A stretch of 36,846 nucleotides of DNA from Ruminococcaceae bacterium UBA5905 (GTDB lineage Bacteria > Bacillota > Clostridia > Oscillospirales > Acutalibacteraceae): contig DJEF01000007.1 in assembly GCA_002431285.1 (NCBI GenBank), positions 26,320 to 63,165 of the forward strand. Reading direction: 5' to 3'. Positions 21,828 to 30,406 of the stretch are shown piece by piece; the first letter of the stretch is position 1, and each line of letters starts with the position of its first letter. The notes beneath the pieces were generated by a model. It had not been told where the DNA came from. It searched no databases and saw only the letters and a program-made list of their open reading frames with translations. Both the position numbers and the translations under genes were made by a program.

Positions 21828-23014
21828 GACAACTGAATCGCTACGTGAAAGGGCTGCTGGAGGGGGACGCCCGTCTGGCGGCGGTGTATATCGGCGGTGA
21901 AATCTCCAATTTCACCAATCACTATAAATCCGGGCATCTGTATATGTCCCTCAAGGATGAAACGGCAGCGGTCAAGGCGGTCATGTTCCGGGGCAACGCC
22001 TCCAAGCTGGCCTTCAAGCCGGAGGACGGCATGAAGGTGATCGTTAAGGCGCGGGTGTCCCTGTATGAGCGGGACGGCGCGTTTCAAATCTATATCGAGG
22101 AGATGCAGCCGGACGGCGTGGGGGCGTTGCAGATCGCCTTTGAGCAGCTGAAAAAGAAACTGGCGGCGGAGGGTCTGTTCGATGAGAGCCGCAAGCGCCC
22201 CATTCCCGGATGCCCCCGGCGGGTGGGGGTTGTCACTTCTCCCACCGGTGCGGCGGTGCGGGACATCTTCAATGTGCTGGGGCGGCGGTTCCCCATGGCG
22301 CAGGTGGTGTTCTGCCCGGTGCTGGTGCAGGGCGAGGGCGCGGCGGCGTCCATCGTCAAGGCGATCGAACGCTTCAATGCCGCCCATGCCGCCGATGTGC
22401 TGATCGTCGGTCGGGGCGGCGGCTCTATGGAGGACCTGTGGGCATTCAATGAGGAACCGGTGGCGCGGGCGGTAGCTGCGTCCGCGATCCCGGTCATATC
22501 GGCGGTGGGACACGAGACGGATTTCACCATCTGTGATTTTGTGGCGGATCTGCGGGCGCCCACTCCCTCGGCGGCGGCGGAGCTGGCGGTGCCGGATGCG
22601 GCGCGGCTGGCGGCGCTGCTTGTCACCTACCGTACCCGGCTGGGAACTGCCTGCCGTACCAAATGGCAGGTGTCGGCGAAAGCGCTGGAGGCGCTGCGCT
22701 CCCGGCGCTGTCTGGCGGCGCCGCAGTATTATACCGAGGAGCAGACCATGCGGCTGGATCATCTGACCCATCGCTTTTCTGCGGCGGCAAAGCAGCAGCT
22801 GGCGGCAGCGGATCGGCGGTTGGCCGCGACTGCCGCCAAACTGGATGCCCTCAGCCCGCTTAAGGTGCTGGGACGGGGCTATTCCATCGGCTACGGAGCC
22901 GACGGCCGGGTGTTGGACAGTGTGCGGCAGACTCGGGTGGGCGACCCGGTGCAGTGGAAATTGACCGACGGCACATTGGAATGTACCGTGACGAAGATAC
23001 AGGAGGTTCAGTGA
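21809..23014 (+). CDS. xseA: Exodeoxyribonuclease VII large subunit
   Basis: 401 aa from ATG 21809, preferred over an upstream in-frame start because GCGGAGG precedes it and the family begins with VISVGQLNRYVKGLLE. N-terminal OB-type DNA-binding domain (residues 1-100, GEISNFTNHYKSGHLYMSLK), then the catalytic region with RRVGVVTSPTGAAVRDIFNV, LIVGRGGGSMEDLWAFNEE and ISAVGHETDFTICDFVADLR. A C-terminal coiled-coil and GRGYSI motif follow. With XseB it degrades single-stranded DNA to oligonucleotides. Overlaps the preceding gene and is followed after one base by xseB. Confidence 0.96.
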   Translation: MQVISVGQLNRYVKGLLEGDARLAAVYIGGEISNFTNHYKSGHLYMSLKDETAAVKAVMFRGNASKLAFKPEDGMKVIVKARVSLYERDGAFQIYIEEMQPDGVGALQIAFEQLKKKLAAEGLFDESRKRPIPGCPRRVGVVTSPTGAAVRDIFNVLGRRFPMAQVVFCPVLVQGEGAAASIVKAIERFNAAHAADVLIVGRGGGSMEDLWAFNEEPVARAVAASAIPVISAVGHETDFTICDFVADLRAPTPSAAAELAVPDAARLAALLVTYRTRLGTACRTKWQVSAKALEALRSRRCLAAPQYYTEEQTMRLDHLTHRFSAAAKQQLAAADRRLAATAAKLDALSPLKVLGRGYSIGYGADGRVLDSVRQTRVGDPVQWKLTDGTLECTVTKIQEVQ

Positions 23015-23015
23015 T

Positions 23016-23273
23016 ATGGCGACGGAATGGACATTTGAAAAGGCGATGGCGCGGCTGGAGCAGATCGTGGCGGCGCTGGAGGGCGGCAAGGCCAGTCTGG
23101 ACGATTCCCTCAAGCTGTTTGAGGAGGGGACGAAGCTGACGGCCTATTGCAGCCGCTTATTGAAAGAGGCGGAGCAAAAGATCGTCAAGCTCACCGATGT
23201 AGAGAATGGCGACGGCGCCCCGGCGCTGTCGGATCGGCAGGGCGAGGACATGGGTGAAGAACTGTCGGACTGA
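23016..23273 (+). CDS. xseB: Exodeoxyribonuclease VII small subunit
   Basis: 85 aa. Typical XseB: FEKAMARLEQIVAALEGGKA, SLDDSLKLFEEGTKLTAYCS, then LLKEAEQKI. An acidic tail follows. Start ATG 23016 lies two bases after the xseA stop; AGGAGG is about nine bases upstream inside the xseA end. The small subunit stacks along the coiled coil of XseA. Confidence 0.94.
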   Translation: MATEWTFEKAMARLEQIVAALEGGKASLDDSLKLFEEGTKLTAYCSRLLKEAEQKIVKLTDVENGDGAPALSDRQGEDMGEELSD

Positions 23274-23299
23274 GGTCGGACTGAGCGGAGGTGTCGAAG

Positions 23300-24196
23300 A
23301 TGGGAGAACTCTATACCGATCGGATGCGGCAGCAGCTGGCGCAGTTTGAAAAGGCGCTGCCTGCTTATATGCCCCGGACAGGGAAGCTGCAAACCACCGT
23401 GGCCGAGGCCATGGCTTACGCCTGCAAGGACGGCGGCAAGCGGCTGCGTCCCATGCTGGTGCTGGAATTCTGCCGCCTGTGCGGGGGTGACCCGGCGCAG
23501 GCCATGCCTTTTGCGGCGGCGATCGAGATGATTCACTGCTATTCGCTGGTGCACGATGACCTGCCCTGTATGGATAACAGTCTCATGCGCCGGGGACGTC
23601 CCTCCACCCATGCGGTGTATGGAGAAACGATGGCGCTGCTGGCGGGGGACGGTCTGCTGACGTTGGCTTTTGAAACTATGCTGCGGCCGGAGAACCGGGC
23701 CGACATTCCCCCGGAGCGGGCGCTGGGCGCGGCATCGGCGCTGGCGGATGCCGCCGGTATCGACGGCATGGTGGGCGGTCAAGTCATTGACCTGCAGAGC
23801 GAGGGGAAATCCATCGACCTGCCCACGCTGGAGGCGCTGCAGGAGGGGAAAACGGCGGCGTTGCTGATTGCCGCCTGCGTGATGGGCGTGCGGCTGGCGG
23901 GGGCGACTCCGACACAGGATACGGCCGCCCGTCAGTTCGGCGAGAATCTGGGGCTGGCGTTCCAGATTGTGGACGATATTCTGGATGTGACCGCCACGGC
24001 CCGGGAGCTGGGCAAGCCGGTGGGCAGCGACGCCGACAACGGCAAGGTGACGTATGTGTCCCTGCTGGGGTTGGAAAAAGCGCGGGAGCTGGCGGCTCGG
24101 CGTACGGACGCGGCCCTGACGGCGCTGGATGCGCTGGACGGCGAAACGGGCGCTCTGCGCCAGCTGGCGCAGGCGCTGCTGACACGGCATCATTGA
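23300..24196 (+). CDS. ispA: Polyprenyl (farnesyl) diphosphate synthase
   Basis: 298 aa from ATG 23300 with GCGGAGG upstream; a GTG three codons earlier is less well placed. Trans-isoprenyl diphosphate synthase signatures: GGKRLRPMLVLE, first Asp-rich motif DDLPCMD (residues ~88-94) then MRRGRPSTH, GMVGGQVIDL, and second Asp-rich motif DDILD with GKPVGSDADNGKVTY. Length and motifs fit short-chain geranyl/farnesyl diphosphate synthases. Supplies C15 precursor for undecaprenyl and related lipids. Next to dxs, which makes the upstream precursor. Confidence 0.94.
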   Translation: MGELYTDRMRQQLAQFEKALPAYMPRTGKLQTTVAEAMAYACKDGGKRLRPMLVLEFCRLCGGDPAQAMPFAAAIEMIHCYSLVHDDLPCMDNSLMRRGRPSTHAVYGETMALLAGDGLLTLAFETMLRPENRADIPPERALGAASALADAAGIDGMVGGQVIDLQSEGKSIDLPTLEALQEGKTAALLIAACVMGVRLAGATPTQDTAARQFGENLGLAFQIVDDILDVTATARELGKPVGSDADNGKVTYVSLLGLEKARELAARRTDAALTALDALDGETGALRQLAQALLTRHH

Positions 24197-24344
24197 TGAA
24201 GCGCGGGGCGCGGACAAAGGGAAAGTTCCCTTTATCCGGGCGTTTTGCGGTTTCCGCTGTCGGGATGAGGGTGTACGGACCGAAGCAGAACGCGGTTCGT
24301 GCAGCGGACCGCCCCATTTTCGCGGGAAAGGAACGGGAATAGCT

Positions 24345-26240
24345 ATGGTGGAGCTGGAAAAGATCCAATCCCCGGACGATGTGAAAAAACTGGATAAGCG
24401 GGAGCTGCCGGAGCTGTGTACCCAGCTGCGGCAGAAGATGATCGAGACCGTGGCGCAGAATGGGGGACACCTGTCCTCCAATTTGGGCGCGGTGGAGCTG
24501 ACGGTGGCGCTGCATCGGGTGTTTTCCACCCCCCACGATGTGATCGTGTGGGATGTGGGGCATCAGTGCTATGCCCATAAGCTGCTGACCGGCCGGTATG
24601 ACCGATTTGATACCCTGCGGAAAAAGGACGGTGTGGCGGGATTTCCCCGCCCGGCGGAGAGCGAGCACGATTCCTTTATTGTGGGGCACAGCAGCACCTC
24701 CATTTCGGTGGCGAACGGCATCGCCAAGGCCAAGGAGCTGACCGGTGACGACGGATATACCGTGGCGGTGATCGGCGACGGCGCGCTGACCGGCGGTTTG
24801 GCCTATGAGGGACTGAGCAATGCCGGGCGCAGCGACGACCGGCTGCTGGTGATCCTCAACGACAACAAAATGTCTATCAGCCAGAATGTGGGCTTTGTGG
24901 CACGGTATCTGGCGCATCTGCGCACCCGGGTGCGGTATGTGCATTGGAAACAACGGTGGACGAATTTTCTGTCCCATGTGCCGCTGATCGGTCGGCCGCT
25001 GAACCGTCTGCTCCATGAGTGGAAAAAGCGGCTCAAGCGTTCGGTGTTCGCCTCCACCTCGTTCTTTGAGAACATGGGCTTTTATTATATGGGGCCGGTG
25101 GATGGACACAATCTGGAGGATCTGACCCAGGCGATGACCGCGGCTAAGAGCATTGACCGGCCGGTGCTGCTGCACGTGGCCACCGTCAAGGGCAAGGGCT
25201 ATCTGTTTGCGGAGAAAACGCCGGATGTGTATCACGGGATTGGCGGCTTTAATCAAAAGACGGGGGAAGCCGTACCCGGTAAGCCGAATTTTTCGGCGGT
25301 GTTCGGGGAGGAGCTGTGTCGGCTGGCGGCGGAGGATGACCGCATCGTGGCCCTGACGGCCGCTATGAAAAAGGGCACCTGCCTGGATGGGTTCGCCCAG
25401 CAGTATCCCACCCGCTTCTTTGATGTGGGCATTGCGGAGGAGCACGCCGTGACCTTTGCCTCCGGCATGGCCGACGGCGGACTGCTGCCGGTGTTTGCGG
25501 TGTATTCCACCTTTTTGCAGCGCAGCTACGATCAGCTGATCAACGATACGGCGCTGATGCACACCCATATCGTGCTGGCCGTTGACCGGGCGGGTATCGT
25601 GCCGGACGATGGCGAGACCCATCAGGGAATATTTGATGTAGCCATGCTGGCGACGATCCCCGGCGTGACGGTGTATGCGCCCGCCAGCTTCCGAGAGCTG
25701 CGGCTGCACCTGCGGCAGGCGCTGTACGATACGGACGGCATTGCCGCCGTGCGGTATCCCAAGGGCGGCGAGCATCCGCTGCTGGAAGGGTATGAGCCCG
25801 GCTATGAGCCGTTTGAACATATTGACGGGCGCACCAGAGAGATGCTGGTGATCACCTATGGGCGCACCTACGGAGAGGTGCTGGCGGCTGTGCGGCAGCG
25901 CAGCCAGAACGGTTGCCGCACTTCGGTGCTGAAGCTCAACCGAATCCTGCCGCCGGTGGAAGAGACGGTGAAGCTGGCAGCGGCCTATCGCTGCGTGCTG
26001 TTCGTGGAAGAGGGCATGACCCAGGGCGGCATCGGCGAGATGTTTGGTTGTCGGCTGGCGCAGCGCGGCTTTACCGGACGGTACGCCATCCGGGGAATTA
26101 CGGAAAACCCCGGTGTGTGCACCACCGCCGAGGGATTGCACGCGGCTGGGCTGGATGCCGCAGGTATTGCCGCGTTTATACGGGAATATGAGCGGCCGGA
26201 GCAGGCGGCCGACCCATCGGAGGAGTCCCATGAAGGATGA
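24345..26240 (+). CDS. dxs: 1-deoxy-D-xylulose-5-phosphate synthase
   Basis: 631 aa, full family length. Thiamine-diphosphate site: GDGALTGG at residues 144-151, with NDN about residue 171-175 and an amino-terminal GHLSSNLGAVELTVALH. The second half carries FDVGIAEEHAVTFASGMA, VDRAGIVPDDGETHQGIFD and the C-terminal transketolase-like domain with EEGMTQGGIGE. Converts pyruvate and glyceraldehyde 3-phosphate to DXP, first step of the MEP pathway. Start ATG after AAAGGAACGGG. The 148-base gap after ispA holds a short hairpin AAAGGGAA/TTCCCTTT but no gene. Stop overlaps the next start by 11 bases. Confidence 0.97.
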   Translation: MVELEKIQSPDDVKKLDKRELPELCTQLRQKMIETVAQNGGHLSSNLGAVELTVALHRVFSTPHDVIVWDVGHQCYAHKLLTGRYDRFDTLRKKDGVAGFPRPAESEHDSFIVGHSSTSISVANGIAKAKELTGDDGYTVAVIGDGALTGGLAYEGLSNAGRSDDRLLVILNDNKMSISQNVGFVARYLAHLRTRVRYVHWKQRWTNFLSHVPLIGRPLNRLLHEWKKRLKRSVFASTSFFENMGFYYMGPVDGHNLEDLTQAMTAAKSIDRPVLLHVATVKGKGYLFAEKTPDVYHGIGGFNQKTGEAVPGKPNFSAVFGEELCRLAAEDDRIVALTAAMKKGTCLDGFAQQYPTRFFDVGIAEEHAVTFASGMADGGLLPVFAVYSTFLQRSYDQLINDTALMHTHIVLAVDRAGIVPDDGETHQGIFDVAMLATIPGVTVYAPASFRELRLHLRQALYDTDGIAAVRYPKGGEHPLLEGYEPGYEPFEHIDGRTREMLVITYGRTYGEVLAAVRQRSQNGCRTSVLKLNRILPPVEETVKLAAAYRCVLFVEEGMTQGGIGEMFGCRLAQRGFTGRYAIRGITENPGVCTTAEGLHAAGLDAAGIAAFIREYERPEQAADPSEESHEG

Positions 26241-27036
26241 CGTGCGGTTGGATGTATGGCTGGTGCAGCACGGTCTCGCCGGCGGCCGGGATAAAGCCAA
26301 AGAGCTGCTCGCCTCCGGTCAGGTGACGGTCAACGGCCGCCCGGTGCGTAAGCCGTCCTTTGGAATTGCACCGGATGACCGGGTGGTGTGCGCCGCCCCG
26401 GCGGAGAAATATGTAGGCCGCGGCGGCTATAAGCTGGAAAAGCTGCTGGAGGGGCAGGATCTTACCGGGCAGGTGTTCATGGATGTGGGCGCTTCCACCG
26501 GCGGATTCACCGATTGCCTGCTCCAGCATGGGGCAGCGCGTGTATATGCCGTGGATGTGGGACGGGATCAGCTGCATCCTTCCCTGCGGGCAGATCGCCG
26601 CGTGACCGTGCTGGAGGAGACCGACGCCCGCAGTGAGCGGCTGGCGGCGGCGGTGGAGGACGGCTCGCTGGACGGGATTGTGACGGATGTGTCCTTTGTC
26701 TCGCTGACGCGGGTGCTGCCGCCGGTGCTGCGGTATCTTCGACCGGATGGATTTCTGATCTGTTTGATCAAACCCCAGTTTGAGGCGGGCCGCGGTGATA
26801 TCGGCAAACGGGGTGTTGTGCGGGATCCGGCGGTGCACCGCCGGGTGCTGACCGAGCTGCTGACATTCTTCTCGGAGATGGGATGGACGGCGGAACAGCT
26901 GACTTTTTCTCCCATCACCGGCGGCGAGGGCAATATCGAATACCTGGTACGGCTGCGGCGGTCGGATGGTGTCTCTGCCGCGGCGTGGGACGTGTCCCCA
27001 TTGGTGGCGCAGGCGTTTGCCGCGCTGGGACGGTGA
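26230..27036 (+). CDS. TlyA family rRNA 2'-O-methyltransferase / putative hemolysin
   Basis: 268 aa from ATG 26230, preceded by GGAGGAGT inside dxs. N-terminal S4 RNA-binding domain (residues 4-65, RLDVWLVQHGLAGGRDKAKE then VTVNGRPVRKP) followed by an FtsJ-type methyltransferase domain with DVGASTGGFTDCLLQHGA (SAM site), DVSFVSLTRVLPPVLRYL and KPQFEAGR. TlyA proteins methylate 16S and 23S rRNA ribose in mycobacteria; Firmicute homologues (YqxC type) occupy this same operon position. Called hemolysin only historically. Substrate in this organism not shown. Confidence 0.92.
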   Translation: MKDDVRLDVWLVQHGLAGGRDKAKELLASGQVTVNGRPVRKPSFGIAPDDRVVCAAPAEKYVGRGGYKLEKLLEGQDLTGQVFMDVGASTGGFTDCLLQHGAARVYAVDVGRDQLHPSLRADRRVTVLEETDARSERLAAAVEDGSLDGIVTDVSFVSLTRVLPPVLRYLRPDGFLICLIKPQFEAGRGDIGKRGVVRDPAVHRRVLTELLTFFSEMGWTAEQLTFSPITGGEGNIEYLVRLRRSDGVSAAAWDVSPLVAQAFAALGR

Positions 27037-27070
27037 AAGGCGACAAACAATGGATACCGAGGTGAAACTC

Positions 27071-27904
27071 ATGCAGATCACAGTCATTCCCAACGGCAAG
27101 ACCCCCGATGCGGCGGTGCTGGCGGCGGCTGTCTGCCAGCGGTTGCGGCAGATGGGGGCGTCGGTGCAGATGGAGCGGCAGGAGGACGGACTGCCTTCGG
27201 CCGCCCGTATTGCCGGGGCGCTGGCGGACAGCGACCTGGCGGTGGCCATCGGCGGTGACGGCACCATTATGCACGTGGCCAAGGCGGCGGCATTGGCCGA
27301 CCGCCCGGTGCTGGGCATCAATGGCGGCCATCTGGGCTTTCTGGCGGGGCTGGAACGGGACGGCTTGGATGCGCTGCCCCGGCTGCTGACCGGCGAATAT
27401 ACCACCGAGCAGCGGCTGCTGCTGGAGATCACGGTGGAGCGGGGCGTGCGGCGGCAGGTCTATTATGCTATGAATGAGGCGGTGATCTCCCGCGGCGCAC
27501 TGTCCCGGCTGGTGGATGTGACCGTCACGGACGGCCGGCGGGATGTGCTGTCCTGTCGGGGCGATGGGGTGATCCTGGCCACCCCCACCGGCTCCACGGC
27601 CTATTCGCTGTCTGCCGGAGGACCGGTGGTGGATCCGGCGGTGGAATGCCTATTGCTGACGCCGGTATGCCCGCATACGGTGGCGCCGCACTCCCAGATT
27701 CTGCCGGCCGATGCCCGGCTAACGGTGCAGGTGGCATCCGAAGAAGCCTTCGTCACCGTGGACGGGGAGGAGAACGCCGCTTTTTCTCCGGAGGATCGGA
27801 TCGAGATACGGCGGGCGGAGCGCCCGGCCCGGCTCATCCGTCTGACGGATGTGACCTTTTATCAGGAGCTGCAAAAGAAAATCATGGGTAGGGGGATCGT
27901 ATGA
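27071..27904 (+). CDS. nadK: NAD kinase
   Basis: 277 aa from ATG 27071 (GAGGTGA seven bases upstream; begins MQITVIPN as is usual). An in-frame ATG at 27050 is the alternative and would add seven residues. Signatures: LAVAIGGDGTIMHVAKAAAL with the GGDG phosphate site, GINGGHLGFLA, MNEAVISRG and the ATPTGSTAYSLSAGGPVV segment. Catalyses NAD + ATP to NADP. The stop overlaps the argR start by four bases, so the two are coupled. Usual position in the recN operon of Firmicutes. Confidence 0.94.
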   Translation: MQITVIPNGKTPDAAVLAAAVCQRLRQMGASVQMERQEDGLPSAARIAGALADSDLAVAIGGDGTIMHVAKAAALADRPVLGINGGHLGFLAGLERDGLDALPRLLTGEYTTEQRLLLEITVERGVRRQVYYAMNEAVISRGALSRLVDVTVTDGRRDVLSCRGDGVILATPTGSTAYSLSAGGPVVDPAVECLLLTPVCPHTVAPHSQILPADARLTVQVASEEAFVTVDGEENAAFSPEDRIEIRRAERPARLIRLTDVTFYQELQKKIMGRGIV

Positions 27905-28362
27905 AAACCAGACGACACGCGAAAATCTTGGAGATCATCAATGCGCATCACGTAGAGACGCAGGAGGAATTGCAGGAGTATCTGCGGCAGGCCGGCTATA
28001 CCGTGACCCAGGCCACCGTTTCCCGGGATATTAAGGAGCTGCGGCTCATCAAAATCCCGGACGATCGGGGCGGGTATCATTACGGCGTGGCCCGCAGCGG
28101 CAGCGAGCCGATTTCCGCCCGGTTTCATTCCATCTTCTCCGATTCCGTGGTGCAGGTGCAGTATGCTCAGAATATCGTGGTGGTGCACTGCCTTACCGGT
28201 ATGGCGCAGGCGGCGTGCGCCGCGATGGATTCCCTGCACTGGAAACAGGTGATCGGCACTCTGGCGGGGGACGACACGTTCATTTGCATCGCCACCAGCG
28301 AGCGGGACGCGGAGGAGCTGGTGATCGAGCTGAAAAAACTCATGAGCGGGACGGAAAGGTAA
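27901..28362 (+). CDS. argR: Arginine repressor ArgR/AhrC
   Basis: 153 aa. Winged helix N-terminal domain (KTRRHAKILEIINAHHVETQ, then GYTVTQATVSRDIKELRLIK) and a C-terminal oligomerisation and arginine-binding domain with CLTGMAQAACAAMD and GTLAGDDTFICI, the last including the paired aspartates that bind arginine. ArgR hexamers repress arginine biosynthesis and activate catabolism in Bacillus. No arginine genes are nearby, but the location in this operon is standard for Firmicutes. Start ATG overlaps the nadK stop (ATGA). Confidence 0.95.
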   Translation: MKTRRHAKILEIINAHHVETQEELQEYLRQAGYTVTQATVSRDIKELRLIKIPDDRGGYHYGVARSGSEPISARFHSIFSDSVVQVQYAQNIVVVHCLTGMAQAACAAMDSLHWKQVIGTLAGDDTFICIATSERDAEELVIELKKLMSGTER

Positions 28363-28370
28363 GAAGGCGT

Positions 28371-30053
28371 ATGCTGCAAAGTCTGCATATCGAAAATGTG
28401 GCCGTGATCGAAAAGGCGGATATTGACTTCACCGGCGGTATGACCGTGCTGACCGGTGAGACCGGCGCGGGCAAATCCATCGTCATCGACGCCATCAGCG
28501 CGCTTCTGGGCGAACGCATCACCCGGGAGGTGGTGCGGCATGGGGCGGAGCAGGCGTTTCTGTCGGCGGTGTTCGGTGCGCTGGACGAGGGCGTGACGGC
28601 ATTTTTGGCAGAACAGGGATATGCCCCCGAGGAGGACGGCACACTGCTGATTCGCCGCACGGTCACGGCCGACGGCAAGGGCAGCTGCCGCCTGAACGGT
28701 CGCCCGGCCACGGTGTCGGTGCTCCGCCAGCTGGGGCGGATGCTGGTGAATATTCACGGCCAGCATGAGAACCAGGTGCTGCTCCAGCCGGAGCGTCATG
28801 TGGAGTATCTGGATCGGCTGGGACAGCTCCAGCCGGTGCGGCAGGCCTATGAGCAGGAATATCACCGCTATTGCCGTATCCGCCGGGCCATTAAGGCGGC
28901 GACGATGGATGCCCAGGAGCGGCAGCAGAGGCTGGATACGCTGACCCGACAGATCGAAGAGATCGACGGGGCGGCGCTGCGGCCGGGCGAGGAGGAGGAG
29001 CTGCTGGCGCGGCGGGAGCTGGCGCGCCATGCGGAAAAGCTGGCGCAGCAGCTGCGGCTGGTGCGGGTGGCTCTGTCCGGAGATGAGAGCGAGGCCGAAA
29101 TCCCCGGTGCACTGGCACAGCTCACCGATGCGGTGCAGGCGCTGGCCGAAGCGGGCAGCGTGTCCGAAGAACTGAAAAGACTGGCCGAACGGCTGCAAAG
29201 CGCCCTCTATGATGTGCAGGCCTGCGCCGAAGAGGCGGCACAGGCGGAGGATTCGCTGAGCTTTGACGAGAACGAGCGGGCGGCGTTGGAGGAGCGGCTG
29301 GCGGTGATCCGCCATGTGGTGCGGCAGTACGGCACGGACGAGGCGGATGTGCTGAAAAAGCGGGAGGAACTGCAGCGGCAGTTGGATGCCATTGAGGGCA
29401 ATACGGCGTTGCTGGCATCGTTGCAGCAGGAATCCGATGCCGCCCGGGACGCCACCATTGCGGCGGCGCAGAAGCTGACGGCCGCCCGCAAACAGGCTGC
29501 TGCGCTGTTTGAGAAAAACGTTTGCGACCAACTGGCGTTTCTGGATATGCCCCGGGTGAAGCTGGTGGTGTCCATCGAGCCGACGGCGCTGACGGTCATC
29601 GGCGGGGATAAGGTGGAGTTTTTGCTGTCCTCCAACCCCGGCGAACCGCCCAAGTCCATTGCCCGCACCGCCTCCGGCGGCGAGCTGTCCCGCATCATGC
29701 TGGCGCTGAAAAGCGTGCTGGCGGAGGTGGACGATGTGGAAACGCTGGTGTTCGACGAGGTGGACAGCGGCATCAGCGGCCGCGCGGCGGCCAAGGTGGG
29801 GACGCTGATGCGCCGCATTGCCGGGAGCCGTCAGGTGCTGTGTGTGACCCATCTGGCGCAGATCGCCGCCTGCGGCCACGCTCATCTGCTGGTGCAGAAA
29901 CAGGTGCAGGATGACCGCACCTTTACGGCGGTGCAGACCCTGGATGAGACCGGGCGGCTGCGGGAGATGGCGCGGATCATCGGCGGGGATGTGACCGATA
30001 CCACGCTGGAGGCGGCCCGGGAGATGCGGCAAAAAGCCGAAAATGAGGGCTGA
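28371..30053 (+). CDS. recN: DNA repair protein RecN
   Basis: 560 aa from ATG 28371, nine bases after the argR stop with AAGAAGG upstream. SMC-like ATPase: Walker A GETGAGKS (29-36), long coiled coil from about residue 160 to 370, signature SGGELSR (from residue 435) and Walker B LVFDEVDSG (Asp462, Glu463), then the D-loop and CVTHLAQIAACG. The N-terminal LQSLHIENVAVIEKADIDF is the conserved start. RecN acts early in double-strand-break repair. Last gene of the operon; a promoter for mgtE begins 43 bases downstream, without a clear intrinsic terminator between them. Confidence 0.97.
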   Translation: MLQSLHIENVAVIEKADIDFTGGMTVLTGETGAGKSIVIDAISALLGERITREVVRHGAEQAFLSAVFGALDEGVTAFLAEQGYAPEEDGTLLIRRTVTADGKGSCRLNGRPATVSVLRQLGRMLVNIHGQHENQVLLQPERHVEYLDRLGQLQPVRQAYEQEYHRYCRIRRAIKAATMDAQERQQRLDTLTRQIEEIDGAALRPGEEEELLARRELARHAEKLAQQLRLVRVALSGDESEAEIPGALAQLTDAVQALAEAGSVSEELKRLAERLQSALYDVQACAEEAAQAEDSLSFDENERAALEERLAVIRHVVRQYGTDEADVLKKREELQRQLDAIEGNTALLASLQQESDAARDATIAAAQKLTAARKQAAALFEKNVCDQLAFLDMPRVKLVVSIEPTALTVIGGDKVEFLLSSNPGEPPKSIARTASGGELSRIMLALKSVLAEVDDVETLVFDEVDSGISGRAAAKVGTLMRRIAGSRQVLCVTHLAQIAACGHAHLLVQKQVQDDRTFTAVQTLDETGRLREMARIIGGDVTDTTLEAAREMRQKAENEG

Positions 30054-30095
30054 TCCTCCGGCGGAGAAAAAAGCAGGTTCATTTAATGAAAGACC

Positions 30096-30124
30096 TTGCA
30101 TTTTTTCCGTTTTTTCGGTATAAT
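30096..30124 (+). promoter_or_regulatory. Promoter of the mgtE leader
   Basis: TTGCAT (30096-30101), 17-base spacer, TATAAT (30119-30124). Transcription would start near 30131, leaving a 280-base leader before mgtE. Confidence 0.85.
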
Positions 30125-30201
30125 ATCCCGCGGAGCGGCGGAGGATGTCCGTCATCCCCGCAGCGTATAAATTGCAGAATACGGTAAAGGATGGTGATTG
30201 T

Positions 30202-30309
30202 ATGGATAGCAACCCTGTGCCCCCTCGAAGTCGGCAGAGAAAGAATAACGTATCCGGGGCGATCCGTATCGGTCACCGTCCGCTGACAGACCTATCTGCG
30301 GCGGGCTAA
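30202..30309 (+). CDS. Upstream ORF 1 in the mgtE leader (35 aa, MgtL-like start)
   Basis: ATG GAT AGC AAC CCT GTG CCC CCT begins a peptide MDSNPVPPRSRQRK that continues with IRIGHRPLTDLSAAG at its end and stops at TAA 30307-30309. AAAGGATGGTGA precedes the start. The N-terminal pattern (acidic and Asn/Pro-rich, then Arg-rich) resembles the Enterobacteriaceae leader peptide MgtL (MEPDPTPLPRRR), in which ribosomes fall off at low Mg2+. The codons CTG ACA GAC CTA TCT GCG (30283-30300) near its end form one arm of a possible antiterminator. The role of this ORF is an inference; it has no known relative that I recognise in Firmicutes. Confidence 0.6.
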   Translation: MDSNPVPPRSRQRKNNVSGAIRIGHRPLTDLSAAG

Positions 30310-30406
30310 ATGCGTCTGATGGGTGGCGGCATTTTGCCGCCGCCGGTCGGACTGTGTGTGGTGTGCCGAAACAGACCGCCTGCCGGAACGCAGGAAAGGT
30401 CTGTTT
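30286..30406 (+). promoter_or_regulatory. mgtE leader attenuator: competing antiterminator and terminator
   Basis: Terminator: AAACAGACC (30369-30377) with GGTCTGTTT (30398-30406), inner CCTGC (30379-30383) with GCAGG (30390-30394), ending in a T6 run that touches the mgtE ATG. Antiterminator: ACAGACCT (30286-30293) with AGGTCTGT (30397-30404) and CTGCG (30296-30300) with CGCAG (30389-30393). Both structures use the same 3' arm. ACAGACC plus a CTGC-like element is thus present twice as competing 5' arms, the first inside upstream ORF 1. A 7-base hairpin GGCGGCA/TGCCGCC (30325-30341) lies between. Confidence 0.75.

Noticed and set aside
23784..26300. Very long minus-strand open frame opposite ispA and dxs
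   Set aside because: A shadow of GC-rich codons on the plus strand; His/Arg/Gln/Pro-rich translation without family features, while dxs and ispA are certain.
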